This document shows, piece after piece, positions 40,801-50,147 of a stretch of DNA of 64,000 bases; the first letter of the stretch is position 1, and every line of letters starts with the position of its first letter. This DNA comes from Closterium sp. NIES-65 (lineage: Eukaryota; Streptophyta; Zygnematophyceae; Desmidiales; Closteriaceae). The notes under the pieces are model-generated. The model was not told the DNA's origin. It ran no database searches and was given only the letters and a program-made list of their open reading frames with translations. The stretch is from NCBI GenBank assembly GCA_948144175.1, contig CANXME010002588.1, positions 62,001-126,000 on the forward strand, written 5' to 3'. The translations under genes were made by a program, and so were the position numbers.

Positions 40801-42648
40801 GTCGTCACTGACCCCTCTTTTGAGTCCACTGCTGCGTCTGCTCTAGTCGCTGAGCTCGTTGACTTTGCTGCTCGCTGTCGTCTCGACTACGCTGCTGGTC
40901 TTGTTGCTGAGTCTGCGTCTGTCTGTCCTCCGTCCGTCGGGGGTGAGTGTGCTCTTGGCACGGACGTCCTAGAGGACAGACAGGAGGAGTTACAGTGTCT
41001 AGCGGCTGCTTCACCTCATCTCGCGTCTGTACTGCTTGCCCCTGAGGGAGACCCGGATGCACTAGACATCCCGACTCCGCGTTCTTACGCGGAGGCCGTA
41101 GAGGGTCCCTACTCCTCTCAGTGGCAGGCAGCTATGGATGCAGAGATGGCTTCCTGGAAGTCCACAGGCACCTACGTTGACGCAGTTCCCCCTCCTGGGG
41201 CGAACATCGTCAGTGGCATGTGGATCTTCCGGGTGAAGCGGCCGCCGGGCTCTCCACCTGTCTTCAAGGCGCGGTACGTTGCTCGTGGCTTCAGTCAGCG
41301 GCAGGGAGTTGACTACTTTCAGACCTTCTCTCCCACCCCGAAGATGACCACTCTTCGGGTGCTGCTGCACATAGCCGCTCAGCGCGACTACGAGCTTCAC
41401 TCTCTCGACTTCAGCACTGCGTTCCTGCAGGGTAGCCTGCACGAGGAGATCTGGCTGCGCCGTCCACCTGGCTTCACTGGGACTTTCCCTCCTGGCACCC
41501 AGTGGAGCCTCCGACGGCCAGTCTACGGTCTCCGCCAGGCACCGCGTGAGTGGCACGACACACTGAGGACTACGCTGGCGGCACTTGGGTTTGCTCCTTC
41601 TACTGCTGACCCGTCTCTGTTTCTGCGCACCGACACTTCACTGCCGCCGTTCTACATCCTCATGTACGTCGACGACTTGGTCTTTGCCACAGCGGACACT
41701 GCTGGACTCGCCTACGTGAAGTCCGAACTGCTGAAGAGACACACGTGCACAGACCTGGGTGAACTGCGCAGTTACCTTGGCTTGCAGATCACTCGGGACA
41801 GAGCACGCCGCACCATTACCTTGACTCAGTCACACATGGTGCAGCAGGTCCTTCAGCGCTTCGGCTTCACGTACTCCTCGCCTCAGGCCACTCCTTTGCC
41901 TACTCGCCACTCACTCTCAGCTCTGCCTTCGGATGAGTCCGTAGAGTCGAGTGGTCCGTATGCAGAGCTTGTTGGCTGCCTCATGTACCTGATGACCTGC
42001 ACACGACCTGACCTTGCATACCCTCTGAGCATTCTTGCACGCTATGTTGCTCCTGGGAGACACAGACCAGAGCACATGGCTGCAGCGAAGAGGGTATTGC
42101 GCTACCTGTGCAGTACGTCGGGCATGGGGCTTGTGCTTGGAGGGCGGAGTCCAGTGGTCCTTACCGGCCACGCGGACGCTTCTTGGGCTGACGACCAGGC
42201 TACGCAGCGGTCGTCACAGGGTTACACCTTCAGCCTTGGTTCCGGCTCTGTCTCGTGGCGGTCTACTCGCTCGTCTTCGGTTCTCGGCTCCAGTTGTGAG
42301 GCTGAGATCTACGCCGGGGCCATGGCTGCACAGGAGCTTCGCTGGCTCACCTACCTGCTGACTGACCTTGGAGAGCCGCCTCGTTCTCCTCCAGTGCTGT
42401 ACGTAGACAACAAGGCCATGCTGGCCTTGTGTCGAGAGCAGCGCTTGGAGCACAGAACGAAGCACATTGCTCTCCGCTACTTCCTTGCTCGTGAGCTGCA
42501 GCAGCGTGGTCAGTTGCGACTTGCGTACGTGGCCTCTGAGGCCAACACTGCTGATGTGTTCACCAAGGCACTCGCGCCTTGTGACCATCAGCGCTTTTGC
42601 ACCCAGCTGGGTCTTGTGCCTGTCTTGCCTCACTTGCTCTCCTCTTGA
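37888..42648 (+). CDS. E8 copia polyprotein: protease, integrase, linker, RT, RNase H
   Basis: Open for 1586 codons after the TGA at 37885-37887; the first strong start lies near 38053. Order: protease DSGASRSFFRD (about 38083-38115); integrase zinc ligands HHRLGH (about 38551) and CVPC (about 38668); catalytic MDVWGPAPVRG (about 38752), LHSDRGGEFSS (about 38955) and QQNGIAERRIG (about 39052-39085); linker with GAEPGG repeats (39600-39790) and two SPQELREWFARRWR motifs (39841, 40111); Ser/Pro-rich stretch; RT starting near 41120 with YVDDLVFAT (about 41663-41690); RNase H with HADASWADD (about 42169), SSCEAEIY and YVDNKAMLAL, ending TAA/TGA-free to 42648. All catalytic residues I could check are present. 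It copies element RNA into DNA and integrates it in virus-like particles. Without its own gag it would need capsid from another copy. Confidence 0.93.
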   Translation, partial: VPPDPGIGPAALATGEAAALGASESPAPGTGAAAALGASESASSGAGEAALSGTALASASLTFTLDSGASRSFFRDRTTLTPLGRPVAVSLADPSGGPVLAHFSTVLPCPAAPSGTLSGLYLPSFSTNLVSGADLQDAGVHQFTPASQRVTHCTDARTGRHLATFSRRPGSSLYTLTTESPPVPASGQVAASGQVFAAASRSGPESAPCSCRLLSHETLLWHHRLGHPSLPRLRGMASRVLVSGLPQSLPPLPSGPGPSCVPCVEGRLRAAPHSSQFPPTEAPLQTLHMDVWGPAPVRGQGHERYFLLVVDDYSRYTSVFPLRSKGAVTEVLIDWIREARLQLRRSFGSDFPVLRLHSDRGGEFSSRLLRDYCRAQGIRQTFTLPDSPQQNGIAERRIGMVMDVARTSMMHAAAPHFLWPFAVRYAAHQLNLHPRVSRPAMSPVLLWTGKVGDASAFRVWGSRAFVRDLSADKLSPRAAPCVFLGFPPDAPGWQFYHPSSRRVLSSQDVTFDESVPFYRLFPYRTPSLPPPPDFLVPVPPPVDPLPPQVPAPSGVSQVDTVEPVEVAAESGPAVGAEPGGAAAGGAEPGGAEPGGARPGGAESGGAEPGGAEPEGATSGAAEPGGAGPGGAEPAPAGPGGSPVLPSRREPLSPQELREWFARRWRRAAGAGASSPAEGAAGPGAAGPAGPTGAGATESGGAESGAAEPGGAESGAAVPGGAESGAAEPGVSPAAASRREPLSPQELREWFARRWRSAAGAGASSTVEGAGAAGPGAAGPTGPTRAGAAEGVGAETTAVCPGGGSAAGAAGGPAAGGVGGAGAVAEGAGAVPAESGAATRPRPYFVPLLQQVLGLSPSVECPQPVQSQSLLEPSSPLPAPSPYTGPTGGLAERREPASRPASPVRATRASGRGSRQRPPPVPGTHRMSLRPSTAPLRAPLPSPPESSLPALADPASDSLRAASPTVTRLLATVVTDPSFESTAASALVAELVDFAARCRLDYAAGLVAESASVCPPSVGGECALGTDVLEDRQEELQCLAAASPHLASVLLAPEGDPDALDIPTPRSYAEAVEGPYSSQWQAAMDAEMASWKSTGTYVDAVPPPGANIVSGMWIFRVKRPPGSPPVFKARYVARGFSQRQGVDYFQTFSPTPKMTTLRVLLHIAAQRDYELHSLDFSTAFLQGSLHEEIWLRRPPGFTGTFPPGTQWSLRRPVYGLRQAPREWHDTLRTTLAALGFAPSTADPSLFLRTDTSLPPFYILMYVDDLVFATADTAGLAYVKSELLKRHTCTDLGELRSYLGLQITRDRARRTITLTQSHMVQQVLQRFGFTYSSPQATPLPTRHSLSALPSDESVESSGPYAELVGCLMYLMTCTRPDLAYPLSILARYVAPGRHRPEHMAAAKRVLRYLCSTSGMGLVLGGRSPVVLTGHADASWADDQATQRSSQGYTFSLGSGSVSWRSTRSSSVLGSSCEAEIYAGAMAAQELRWLTYLLTDLGEPPRSPPVLYVDNKAMLALCREQRLEHRTKHIALRYFLARELQQRGQLRLAYVASEANTADVFTKALAPCDHQRFCTQLGLVPVLPHLLSS

Positions 42649-42829
42649 CTTCACTTGTACTGTGACATATATATATACCTGCTCTTGCTTGTCTAGTTTT
42701 ATATATATGTCTGTACTCCTGCATGTGAACTGGCCTCTGGCCCTGCTCTTGTGCTCGGACTGTGTGGTGACTTTGTGATCCACCCTGAGCTTGCTTTGCT
42801 TTGCTTGACTGGTCTTGTGACCCCTTGTT

Positions 42830-42854
42830 CTCCCCCACTTTGCCTATGGGGGTG
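42830..42854 (+). promoter_or_regulatory. E8 polypurine tract hairpin
   Basis: CCCCCA - 9-base loop - TGGGGG followed by TGTGTCAA. The G-run is the plus-strand primer tract abutting the LTR at 42855. Confidence 0.7.
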
Positions 42855-42986
42855 TGTCAAACATTAGATATGTTCTGCTTGTGTAGGCTACAGTGGGTTA
42901 GCCTATAGGGGGTACACAATTCTAGGGTTTCCTACTTGTACTCATTTCACTGCTAGTTCATTCATTCCTGTTCGCTTATTCTCACA
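42855..42986 (+). repeat. E8 3' LTR
   Basis: 132 bp, identical to 36085-36216. Confidence 0.95.
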
Positions 42987-42991
42987 GGAAA

Positions 42992-44311
42992 TTCACAGCA
43001 ACTAGCAGAAGCTAAAGGAGACTATTATGTAAAAACAAGCACCAATCGCATCTGGGTACCCGCGTACTCACTACTGAGGGAGCTGTTACCACAGGAGGCA
43101 CATGACGGAATTACCTCGGGACATTTTGGGTAGAAAAAACGCAACAGCAACTGCAGCGGTATTAGTACTGGCCGGAGCTGATGACACACGTATAGCACCA
43201 CGTGGGCTCGTGTCCTATGTGTCGGGTGATGAAGTGCTCGCAAACAAGAAAGGCGGGTCAATTGCAGCCGATTCCACCGCTCGAGCGCGCCTGGCAACAG
43301 GTTACCATGGATTTTGTCACACGGTTACCTTCGAACCCTGGGGGTAATGACGCGGTTATGGTCGTCGTTGGCAGGTTGACGAAGATGGCACACTTCGCTG
43401 CGTGCAAGAAATCGATCTCAGCCGAAGAAATTGCTCGCCTGTTCATCGCAGCCGTCGTTAGACTGCACGGGATACCAGCCGCGATAATCAGCGACCGCGG
43501 CACGAAGTTCACCAGCAACTTCTGGAAGAACCTTTGGGAGCAGTTTTGGACCAGGCTACAGTTCAGCTCGTCATATCACCTCGAGACCGACGGTCAAACG
43601 GAGCGGACCAATCAGACGATGGAACAGTTGATTCGGGCCACGTGTTACAACCGACAACTTGGGAGCAGCAGCTGCCGCTGATCGAGTTTGCCTACAACAA
43701 TGCCACATCAGCAACGACGCAGCAGTTCCCGTTCTACATGAACTATGGGCAAAACCCTACAGTACCCATGACGCCGAGTCCGGACAACCCAACGCCACGT
43801 GCACAACAATTTGCCGAGATACTGCAAGCTGCTCACACCAGCGCCGCTGAAGCAATAAACATGTCAATGTCATCGCAAAACGTAACGCTAACCGCCACCG
43901 CCGCCCAGTCACGTACCAAAATTACGACCGCGCTACTGCGGACCCTTCCAAATCGGCCACATGATCACCCCAGTGACCACTCACTTACTAGTGCCGACAG
44001 ACTGGTACATCAGCCCATCATTCCACGTCAGCCTGCTTTGCCCCTACATCCCAACCACAAGCCAACTGCCTCGTCACCGCCCGCCATCCATGACTCGCCC
44101 TGCATCGGAGTCGATCATCGAGCCCAAAAAGATTCTGAGCCATCGGATTCGCCATCTTACGGGAAGTAGTAGGATCGAGTTCCTCGTTCGCTGGAAGGAC
44201 CACTCACCAACTGAGGATAGCTGGGTGCCCCTGGCCAACATCGAAAACCACCCGGCCCTGCAAGTTTACCTGAGGAGCCGGGGTTTCTACGATATACACG
44301 CACTCGCGTAG
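42992..44311 (+). pseudogene. Gypsy X fragment 3: integrase and chromodomain
   Basis: Begins in frame with fragment 2, then the integrase zinc-binding region (AHDGITSGHFG, with TAG at about 43132). The integrase core is shared between two frames: MDFVTRLPSNPGGNDAVMVVV (about 43305), SDRGTKFTSNFW (about 43490) and TDGQTERTNQ with the catalytic Glu (about 43588). A frameshift near 43650 leads to LPLIEFAYNNA. The C-terminus has a chromodomain-like ILSHRIRHL..EFLVRWKDHSPTEDSWVPLANI (about 44130-44250), ending at TAG 44309-44311. Confidence 0.88.
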
Positions 44312-44313
44312 CG

Positions 44314-44342
44314 GAGGGGAGGGGGGGGGGGGGGGGGGGGGG
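44314..44342 (+). promoter_or_regulatory. Gypsy X polypurine tract, long G-run
   Basis: GGAGGGGAGGG continuing as an uninterrupted G-run of about 23 bases up to the presumed LTR start TGTAATG at 44343. Confidence 0.7.
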
Positions 44343-44523
44343 TGTAATGAATTTTCTCGACATTCCTTAGCGCATCCCGCAACAGCGCGTACAGCAACAA
44401 CCGTTGTTTGCCTATTACTGCTAAGAGGGCTTTGCCGACTTCGCGCGCACTGTTTCACCAAACCATGCACCGCTGGCCCGGCCGTGTCGGCCTACGTTTC
44501 GGGACTAGCCCGAGCCTCGATGC
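44343..44523 (+). repeat. Gypsy X 3' LTR, left part
   Basis: Starts TGTAATG right after the polypurine run and is split by E12 at GATGC (44519-44523). It continues at 50588. The 5' partner is not in the window, so the LTR identity rests on position and the TG start. Confidence 0.65.
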
Positions 44524-44962
44524 TGTTGGGCTGAGATGCCCTAGGATCTTTGTAGAGTTGAAGTCTAAGTAGGATTGTAATAGCGGAAGCGTTTGAATGA
44601 AAAGTCCTTGAACCACCTTGCGCTAGTATGTGAGGGCAAAGTAAGTTAATTAAAACAAGCAAATACAAGGCTTTATATAAGAGTACAAGGAATACGAATA
44701 GATATAATTAAACTGTTTTGCTGTTGCGATTCGATACAGTGCGACTCGGGCAACTGCTCAATGTCGAGTCAGTTGTGTGTCCTTGCTGACGCGCTGTATT
44801 TGTCAAGTAAGTCAAAGGTCGCTGACTTTTGACCTTCGCGTAACCTCCAAGCGGTTACCCTAACCTCCGAGGGTTGACTCGCGATGCTTCGATTTGGACT
44901 GCTTCGCTTGTGTCCTGAGTTTCGACACGACAGAGGCGCTTTAAGACTTATTGTTCCCAACA
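44524..44962 (-). repeat. E12 3' LTR
   Basis: 439 bp, TGTTGGG..CCCAACA. It lies downstream of RNase H on the minus strand and contains a 4-bp insertion (AAGTAAGTC versus AAGTC) relative to the other copy. Confidence 0.95.
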
Positions 44963-44974
44963 CTCCCCTTCGCT
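44963..44974 (-). promoter_or_regulatory. E12 polypurine tract
   Basis: Minus strand GCGAAGGGGAG directly before the 3' LTR start TGTTGGG. Confidence 0.8.
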
Positions 44975-44986
44975 TCTGGAGTGTCG

Positions 44987-47900
44987 TTAATGGTGACGTG
45001 GCCTTGTCCAGTCAGCAGCATGCAGTACTCGAACTTCTGTTTTCCGAGTTTCTTGGTCAAGTAATCGGCTGCCATCTCGGACGGGACAGTAGGATGATTC
45101 GAGTTTCCCTTTCTCGATCTCGTCTTTCACGAAGAAGTATCGCAGAGCGATATGCTTCGTTCTGTTCGCGAATCCGCTTTTGTTGGCGATGCGAATTGCA
45201 GATTGGTTGTCGCAGAATAGGGTGAAGTTGGGTAACTCGGCTAACCTTGCTTCTTCCAGCAGCTCGCGAAGGTAGAGTCCTTCCTTGGTGGCTGAGCAGA
45301 GGGCGATATATTCTGCTTCAGCTGAAGAGAGAGCGATTAGTTCCTGCTTGCTCGACTGCCAGGAAATAGGTCCGATAGGCTCGAGACGATAGACGTAGCC
45401 AGTGCGAGAGCGCCTATTGTCGGAATCGCCGGCATGATCGGCATCGACGTAGCCGATTAGTTTCGTGGTCGTAGTTTCATTTTTGTAGTAAGTCAGGCCG
45501 ATCGTCGGAGTGCTCACGAAGTAGTGTAGTGCGCGATCGAGCTCCGCCAGGTGCTCTGCTTCGGGTTTCTTGAGGTAGGTAGCGAGTTGGCTTGCGGAGT
45601 AAGATAGATCCGGGCGGCAGATGACGGCTGCAAAGAGGAGGCAGCCCAGTTTCCTCAGGTAGTCTCGTATTCCGGCAGCCTTGAGTGGAGCGGAATTTCC
45701 TTTGTTACTTCCTGCCGTGTAGCGGTATGGCGTGGCGATAGCGGTAGGTGTGAGCGAGAAGCGCTTGGAGATAGTGTCGGCGTATTTCTCGGCGCTTAAG
45801 TAGATAGCATTTTCTTTTTCGCGGATGTTGAGCCCGAGGTACTGGGTGACGGTAGAAGAAACTGTGAGCGTGAGGTCCTTCTGCAGCTCCCCTTCGAACC
45901 AGGTGGTGATGTCGTCGGTGGAGCCGATGTAGAGTAGGTCGTCGACGTAGACGATCAGTAGGATGTAATCGGCGTCTTTAGTGAATCGATACATTCCTTG
46001 GTCGTGCGGCAGTTGGCGGAATCCGATGCGAGTGAGTCGGGTGTGTAGGTGCTGTTGCCACAGCCGCGGGGCTTGTTTGATTCCGTAGAGCGATTTCAGT
46101 AGCTGGCAGACCTGTTTGGGGTTTCCGTGGGTACCGTGTGGGAGTTCGACCAAGATTTCGGCGTCGACGGGTGCGTAGAGAAATGCGTTGGCGACATCGA
46201 TTTGTCGCAGTTTCTTCTTCTTCATGGCGGCAACGGCGAGAAGAATTCGAAGAGAGGTATGTCGACTAACTGGGGCGAATGTCTCGGTGAAGTCTCGTCC
46301 TTGCTCTTGGTCGAATCCACGCACGACCCAGCGTGCTTTGAACTTCTCGATTGTGCCGTCTGCTTTCGTTTTGATGCGAAAGACCCATTTCCCTGTGAGA
46401 ATGGTCTTGTTCCTTGCCACGCTTGCGGGAACGACCTTCCAAGTGTTGCGTTCCTCCAGTGCCTTTAATTCTCTGTCCATGGCTTCGCGCCATTTCTCCC
46501 TGTGTTCCCCCCCCAGAGCCTGCTGAACCGTCGCAGGCTCCTTAGGAAGTGCATTGCCGTGGACTGCGGTGACGAGGCCGAGGATTTGCAGTCCAGTCTG
46601 TGAGTATCGGGGGAGTGTTGGATCCTCGGGATAAGCTGCTTCGTCTCCCGCTTCTGGATCGGGTATGAAATTTGGCCATATCCGTTCTGCTTCGTTTGTG
46701 TTGACTGTCGCAGGTGTTTCGTAACCGTTGTCGGCGAAGTGATAGAAGACTTCGGCGTTGGCACTGTCGCGAGGATTGTCTTCGTCCATGGGCACGTCGA
46801 CGGAGCAGTACGGGAGAGGTCCGGTTTCTTCCGATGCGTTGTCGACGTTCTGTTCATCCCAGTCTGCTTCGTCCGCTGCTGAGGCGAAGGCTCGGTCACC
46901 ACGAAAACCATTTGTGGGGTCTTGATTCTCGTGCAAGTTGGCGAGGTACGTTTGAAGGGTGAGTCGCTCGTAGAAGATCACATCACGTGCTGCTACTGTT
47001 TCCTTTGAGTGGACATCGAAAATTTTCCACGCGTTGTATTTTTTCTCGATGCCGAGGTGTAGTCCCCACTGTGCCCGTTGTGAAAATCTTCCCGCTCGTG
47101 CTTCTGGGGGTCGGTACTGCACCATGCATCCGAAAACTCGTAACATTCTTGTGCTGCCCTGCTTTCCTGTCCACAGCAGATGCGGTGATGCGTTGTTTGG
47201 GAGTGACGACGACGACAGCAAGTTGTGCAGCATGACAGCATGGTCCATTGCTGCAGGCCACTGGTGGTTGGGTAGCCGCATGCCACGTAGCAATTTGCAC
47301 ATGCTGTTCTGCAGAGTCCTGTTCATTCTTTCTGCAACACCTTGCTGCTGATGGGCGTAGGGAAGGGAGAGAAGTTGCTTGATTCCCCTTTCCGTCAGGT
47401 ACTGCTTGAAGCGCTGAGAGGTGTATTCTCCCCCTCCGTCTGACTGGAAGCTTTTCAGCTGTGTTCCTGACTCCCTCTCTGCTACCGGTAGCCAAGCGGC
47501 GAACGCTGCGAGTGCCATGTCACGGCTGGGTAGGTTTCGATGCCAGACGTATCGAGTGGCGACGTCGATGAAGGTTATTGTGTAATTGTAGGTGACTTGT
47601 CCTGGTTCTCGATTGAAGAGGATGTCGCTGTAAACTTTCTCGAGTGGTGCGTATGCAGGTGCGCTCGGGTTGTGGTGAGAAGAAAACGGTCGATGGGGTA
47701 AGTCGGCTTCGGGGCAGATGAGACAAGTTCCTCGTGCCCGTTGAAGTTCTCTGCCGTCGGGTAGTAGTAGCGAATCTTTGTCGAGGACTCCTGCTCGTAT
47801 TGTGTTATTTAATACTGTGTTGCTTGGATGTCCTGTGCGTGCGTGCCAGATGTCTTCAGGAGCGCGATGTCCGGGTGAGCGTTGATACGCGTCGGAGTTG

Positions 47901-48985
47901 GAGTAGAAGCTGGCAACGACATTGGCGCTTCTGTGGACTTCTCGTTGAGTCGGGTTCAGTTGCTGTGCGGGTGTTGGTGGTGCTTCGTGGACGATGACTG
48001 GTGTCGTTGGTCCTACTGCTGCCGATGATGTTTCTGCTGCTGTCGATGTTGTCTCTGCTGCTGCCGATGTTGTTTCTGCTGCTGCCGATGTTGTCTCTGC
48101 TGCTGCCGTTTGTTGAATTGTTGCTAACGCTCGTGTTCGTTCTGCTTCAGGGATGGTGTGCGAGCACCAGAAACCTCCCGGGCTGAAGTCGGGATCGAGA
48201 TCCGGGGGATGTGTCCAATCGGCGAAGTTGACGATGGCGTCGCTATCTGCAGTGCCAAGGTCGGGGACGAAATCGAGGACGAAGACGTTGTTCTTCAAAA
48301 CTGCTCTTCCGATGTAGAGGCCGCCCTTCCCGTGGTACAGTTTAAACTCCTGGGTGGTGCTGTCGGCTTCCAAGTGGATGCCTTTCGCCATCAGCTGGCT
48401 GACACTCAGTAATTTATAACCGAGTCCTTCTGCGATGAGTACCTTTGACATGTGCAGTATGACGTTTGTCTCTCTTGATTGAAGTTGAACTACTCCTTGT
48501 CGTGTGCGCAGGTTCTGGTTGTTGGCGACCGTGATGACTACTTCTCGCTGGAGTCGATGTTCGCGTTGAACAAAGCGTCCCGAGGAGCACATATGTTGTC
48601 CGCAGCAACTGTCCAGAAACCAGGTGTCTTGCCCGGACGGTTCGCTTTGAGCGATGGCGGCGTACGTCGGATTCGGTTGGAGTGACTCGCGGCGAGGCGT
48701 CCTGTTCTCGAGCTCTTCTTCCGGTGAGTAGTGAGGTGGTGATTTGGTTGTGCACGAATCAGTTATCTTCACCATGCAATTGACAATGTTTCTTGCTCCT
48801 TGTGCAGATTGTCCTGTTGGAGTCGTTGAAGCTTGGATTGAGGTCGTCGGATTTGCTTGTGTTGAGGCAACTTGGGAGCTTGAAGGCCGGAGTTGTCGCT
48901 GTGGTGTTGTCTGACGAGACGGGCAGTGCGTGCGAGGGTGTCCCGAAGTCTTGCAGATGTGGCAAAACGGAGGTACCGTCTTCAC
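44987..48985 (-). CDS. E12 copia pol (zinc knuckle to RNase H), 1332 codons
   Basis: Open frame continuing in phase from gag after a TGA at 49019-49021. The first start-like codon here is GTG at 48985, so no independent ATG start is obvious; it probably needs gag-pol readthrough. Domains: zinc knuckle CHICKTSGHPRTHC (residues 8-21); protease FLDSCCGQHM (about 127-136, with DSC in place of DSG); integrase H..H and CLIC ligands (HARTGH about 392); core Asp in YSDILF, FQSDGGGEYTS and Glu in QQGVAERMNR; RT with KARWVVRGFDQEQG and YVDDLLYIGS; RNase H with YVDADHAGD, SSAEAEYIAL, CDNQSAIRIA and RTKHIALRYFF. The stretch with ETTSAAAETTSAAAET is a short tandem repeat (about 305-330). Confidence 0.93.
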   Translation of the reverse strand: MKTVPPFCHICKTSGHPRTHCPSRQTTPQRQLRPSSSQVASTQANPTTSIQASTTPTGQSAQGARNIVNCMVKITDSCTTKSPPHYSPEEELENRTPRRESLQPNPTYAAIAQSEPSGQDTWFLDSCCGQHMCSSGRFVQREHRLQREVVITVANNQNLRTRQGVVQLQSRETNVILHMSKVLIAEGLGYKLLSVSQLMAKGIHLEADSTTQEFKLYHGKGGLYIGRAVLKNNVFVLDFVPDLGTADSDAIVNFADWTHPPDLDPDFSPGGFWCSHTIPEAERTRALATIQQTAAAETTSAAAETTSAAAETTSTAAETSSAAVGPTTPVIVHEAPPTPAQQLNPTQREVHRSANVVASFYSNSDAYQRSPGHRAPEDIWHARTGHPSNTVLNNTIRAGVLDKDSLLLPDGRELQRARGTCLICPEADLPHRPFSSHHNPSAPAYAPLEKVYSDILFNREPGQVTYNYTITFIDVATRYVWHRNLPSRDMALAAFAAWLPVAERESGTQLKSFQSDGGGEYTSQRFKQYLTERGIKQLLSLPYAHQQQGVAERMNRTLQNSMCKLLRGMRLPNHQWPAAMDHAVMLHNLLSSSSLPNNASPHLLWTGKQGSTRMLRVFGCMVQYRPPEARAGRFSQRAQWGLHLGIEKKYNAWKIFDVHSKETVAARDVIFYERLTLQTYLANLHENQDPTNGFRGDRAFASAADEADWDEQNVDNASEETGPLPYCSVDVPMDEDNPRDSANAEVFYHFADNGYETPATVNTNEAERIWPNFIPDPEAGDEAAYPEDPTLPRYSQTGLQILGLVTAVHGNALPKEPATVQQALGGEHREKWREAMDRELKALEERNTWKVVPASVARNKTILTGKWVFRIKTKADGTIEKFKARWVVRGFDQEQGRDFTETFAPVSRHTSLRILLAVAAMKKKKLRQIDVANAFLYAPVDAEILVELPHGTHGNPKQVCQLLKSLYGIKQAPRLWQQHLHTRLTRIGFRQLPHDQGMYRFTKDADYILLIVYVDDLLYIGSTDDITTWFEGELQKDLTLTVSSTVTQYLGLNIREKENAIYLSAEKYADTISKRFSLTPTAIATPYRYTAGSNKGNSAPLKAAGIRDYLRKLGCLLFAAVICRPDLSYSASQLATYLKKPEAEHLAELDRALHYFVSTPTIGLTYYKNETTTTKLIGYVDADHAGDSDNRRSRTGYVYRLEPIGPISWQSSKQELIALSSAEAEYIALCSATKEGLYLRELLEEARLAELPNFTLFCDNQSAIRIANKSGFANRTKHIALRYFFVKDEIEKGKLESSYCPVRDGSRLLDQETRKTEVRVLHAADWTRPRHH

Positions 48986-49018
48986 TTGTTGCTGTTGTCG
49001 ATTGTTGTTGTTGTTGTA

Positions 49019-49930
49019 TCATCGCTGAGTGTGAAACGCAAACTCCGGTGCTAATGTTTTCTTCTTGTGTCTTTCTTCTTGCAGGTCCATGTCCTGCTGC
49101 TCGGCATGGATTTCGGCGCAAAGTGCCGCTTCGGAAATCCTCTCGTGTGCTCGTAATATGGCGCGAGTGGAGCGCCAGTGGGGGCCGAGACCGCCGATGA
49201 CCACCGTGACAAAGGCGTCTTCTGAAATCGACCCTCCGCATCGAAGAAGCTTGTCGCACAGTTCGCGGCAGCGGCTGATATAAGCCATGCCTTTCTCGCC
49301 TGGTTTCATTTCAATTGTTGTCAACTACGCCATTAACCTGCTTTGATTTACGCTGTCTGTTGCTTGATACAGGTTCTTCAGGTGGTTGTACGCGAGCTCC
49401 GCGAAGTTGCCGTAGCCTCGGTAAGTCCTGATGTTCTGCTGCTGGGACGGGGTGATGTTTCTTAGCAGTATCGTGTACGCCATCATTGATTGATAGGTGT
49501 ACTGCTGCTTCTCATATTGTGTCCCGTTTGTTGGATATGGCAGGGACCCGTCGAAGAAGCCGAGAATCTGTGCTCCTTCCATCATCAGATCGAACTCGAA
49601 CGACCAGGTGAAGAAGTCTTTTCCGTCGAAAGGCTTTGTCGTTTGCAGCTTGAGAACATGCGCGAATTGCGATTGAACTTGTAATGCGTCCAATGCCCTT
49701 TCTTGTCCCGGTGCAGATTGCGGTTGCGGCATGAAGCTGACGGAGCCACGCTGGGGCTCGTACGGCGCAAAGGTAGGCTGCTGTTTTTGTTGTTGAATTC
49801 CGCGTGCGTAGGATGAGCCGTCGAGACTCATAGGAGTTACGTTGTTGTTGTTGCTGTTGTTTGACTGCGCAGGTACTCCTTGCTGGTGCTGCTCGTAGAA
49901 GGACATGAAGGAGAAGAATTTCTCCATCAT
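49019..49930 (-). pseudogene. E12 copia gag, interrupted by an in-frame TAG
   Basis: ATG at 49928-49930 (MMEKFFSFMSF). The gag capsid region LQTTKPFDGKDFFTWSFEFDLMM leads through QSMMAYTILLRNITPSQQQNI to RLMA, then TAG at 49325-49327. The same frame continues LTTIEMKPGEKGMAYISRCRELCDKLL to TGA at 49019-49021, then 11 more codons into pol. Total coding is about 1650 codons, a normal copia length. The two stops are either simple damage or suppressible. Confidence 0.87.
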
Positions 49931-50127
49931 GCTTGGATCGAAGCCTGCGGGCGTTTCCGTAGACCCAGCTGCTGGTCTCGTCTCGTGGTAGTCCCTTTTT
50001 CCGTCTGTAGACCAGAGACAGGAGGTGGAGTAGGGGTAGTGCCTGGAGAACCGTTGGAGGAGCTCCTCTCCTTCCTGGTAGACATATCTTCCTTGTATTA
50101 AGTATTAAGAGAAAAGGTAACTTTGAA

Positions 50128-50147
50128 CTCTGTCTGCTCTCATACCA
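50128..50147 (-). promoter_or_regulatory. E12 primer-binding site
   Basis: Minus strand TGGTATGAGAGCAGAC directly after the 5' LTR. This is the initiator-Met primer site with one mismatch (G for C). The GGGCCCACC extension seen in the other copia family is absent. Confidence 0.82.

Larger units (their letters stand above)
36085..42986 (+). mobile_element. Copia element E8: youngest copy, identical LTRs
   Basis: 6.9-kb plus-strand element with 132-bp LTRs that are identical as read (36085-36216, 42855-42986) and target duplication GGAAA (36080-36084, 42987-42991). Pol is one frame of about 1745 codons with a single TGA. The usual N-terminal gag (MATPSVLTF...) and the Gly-rich tract are absent; the reading frame starts at the LTPQQLREWYA motif. 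It is inserted in Gypsy X. Confidence 0.96.
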
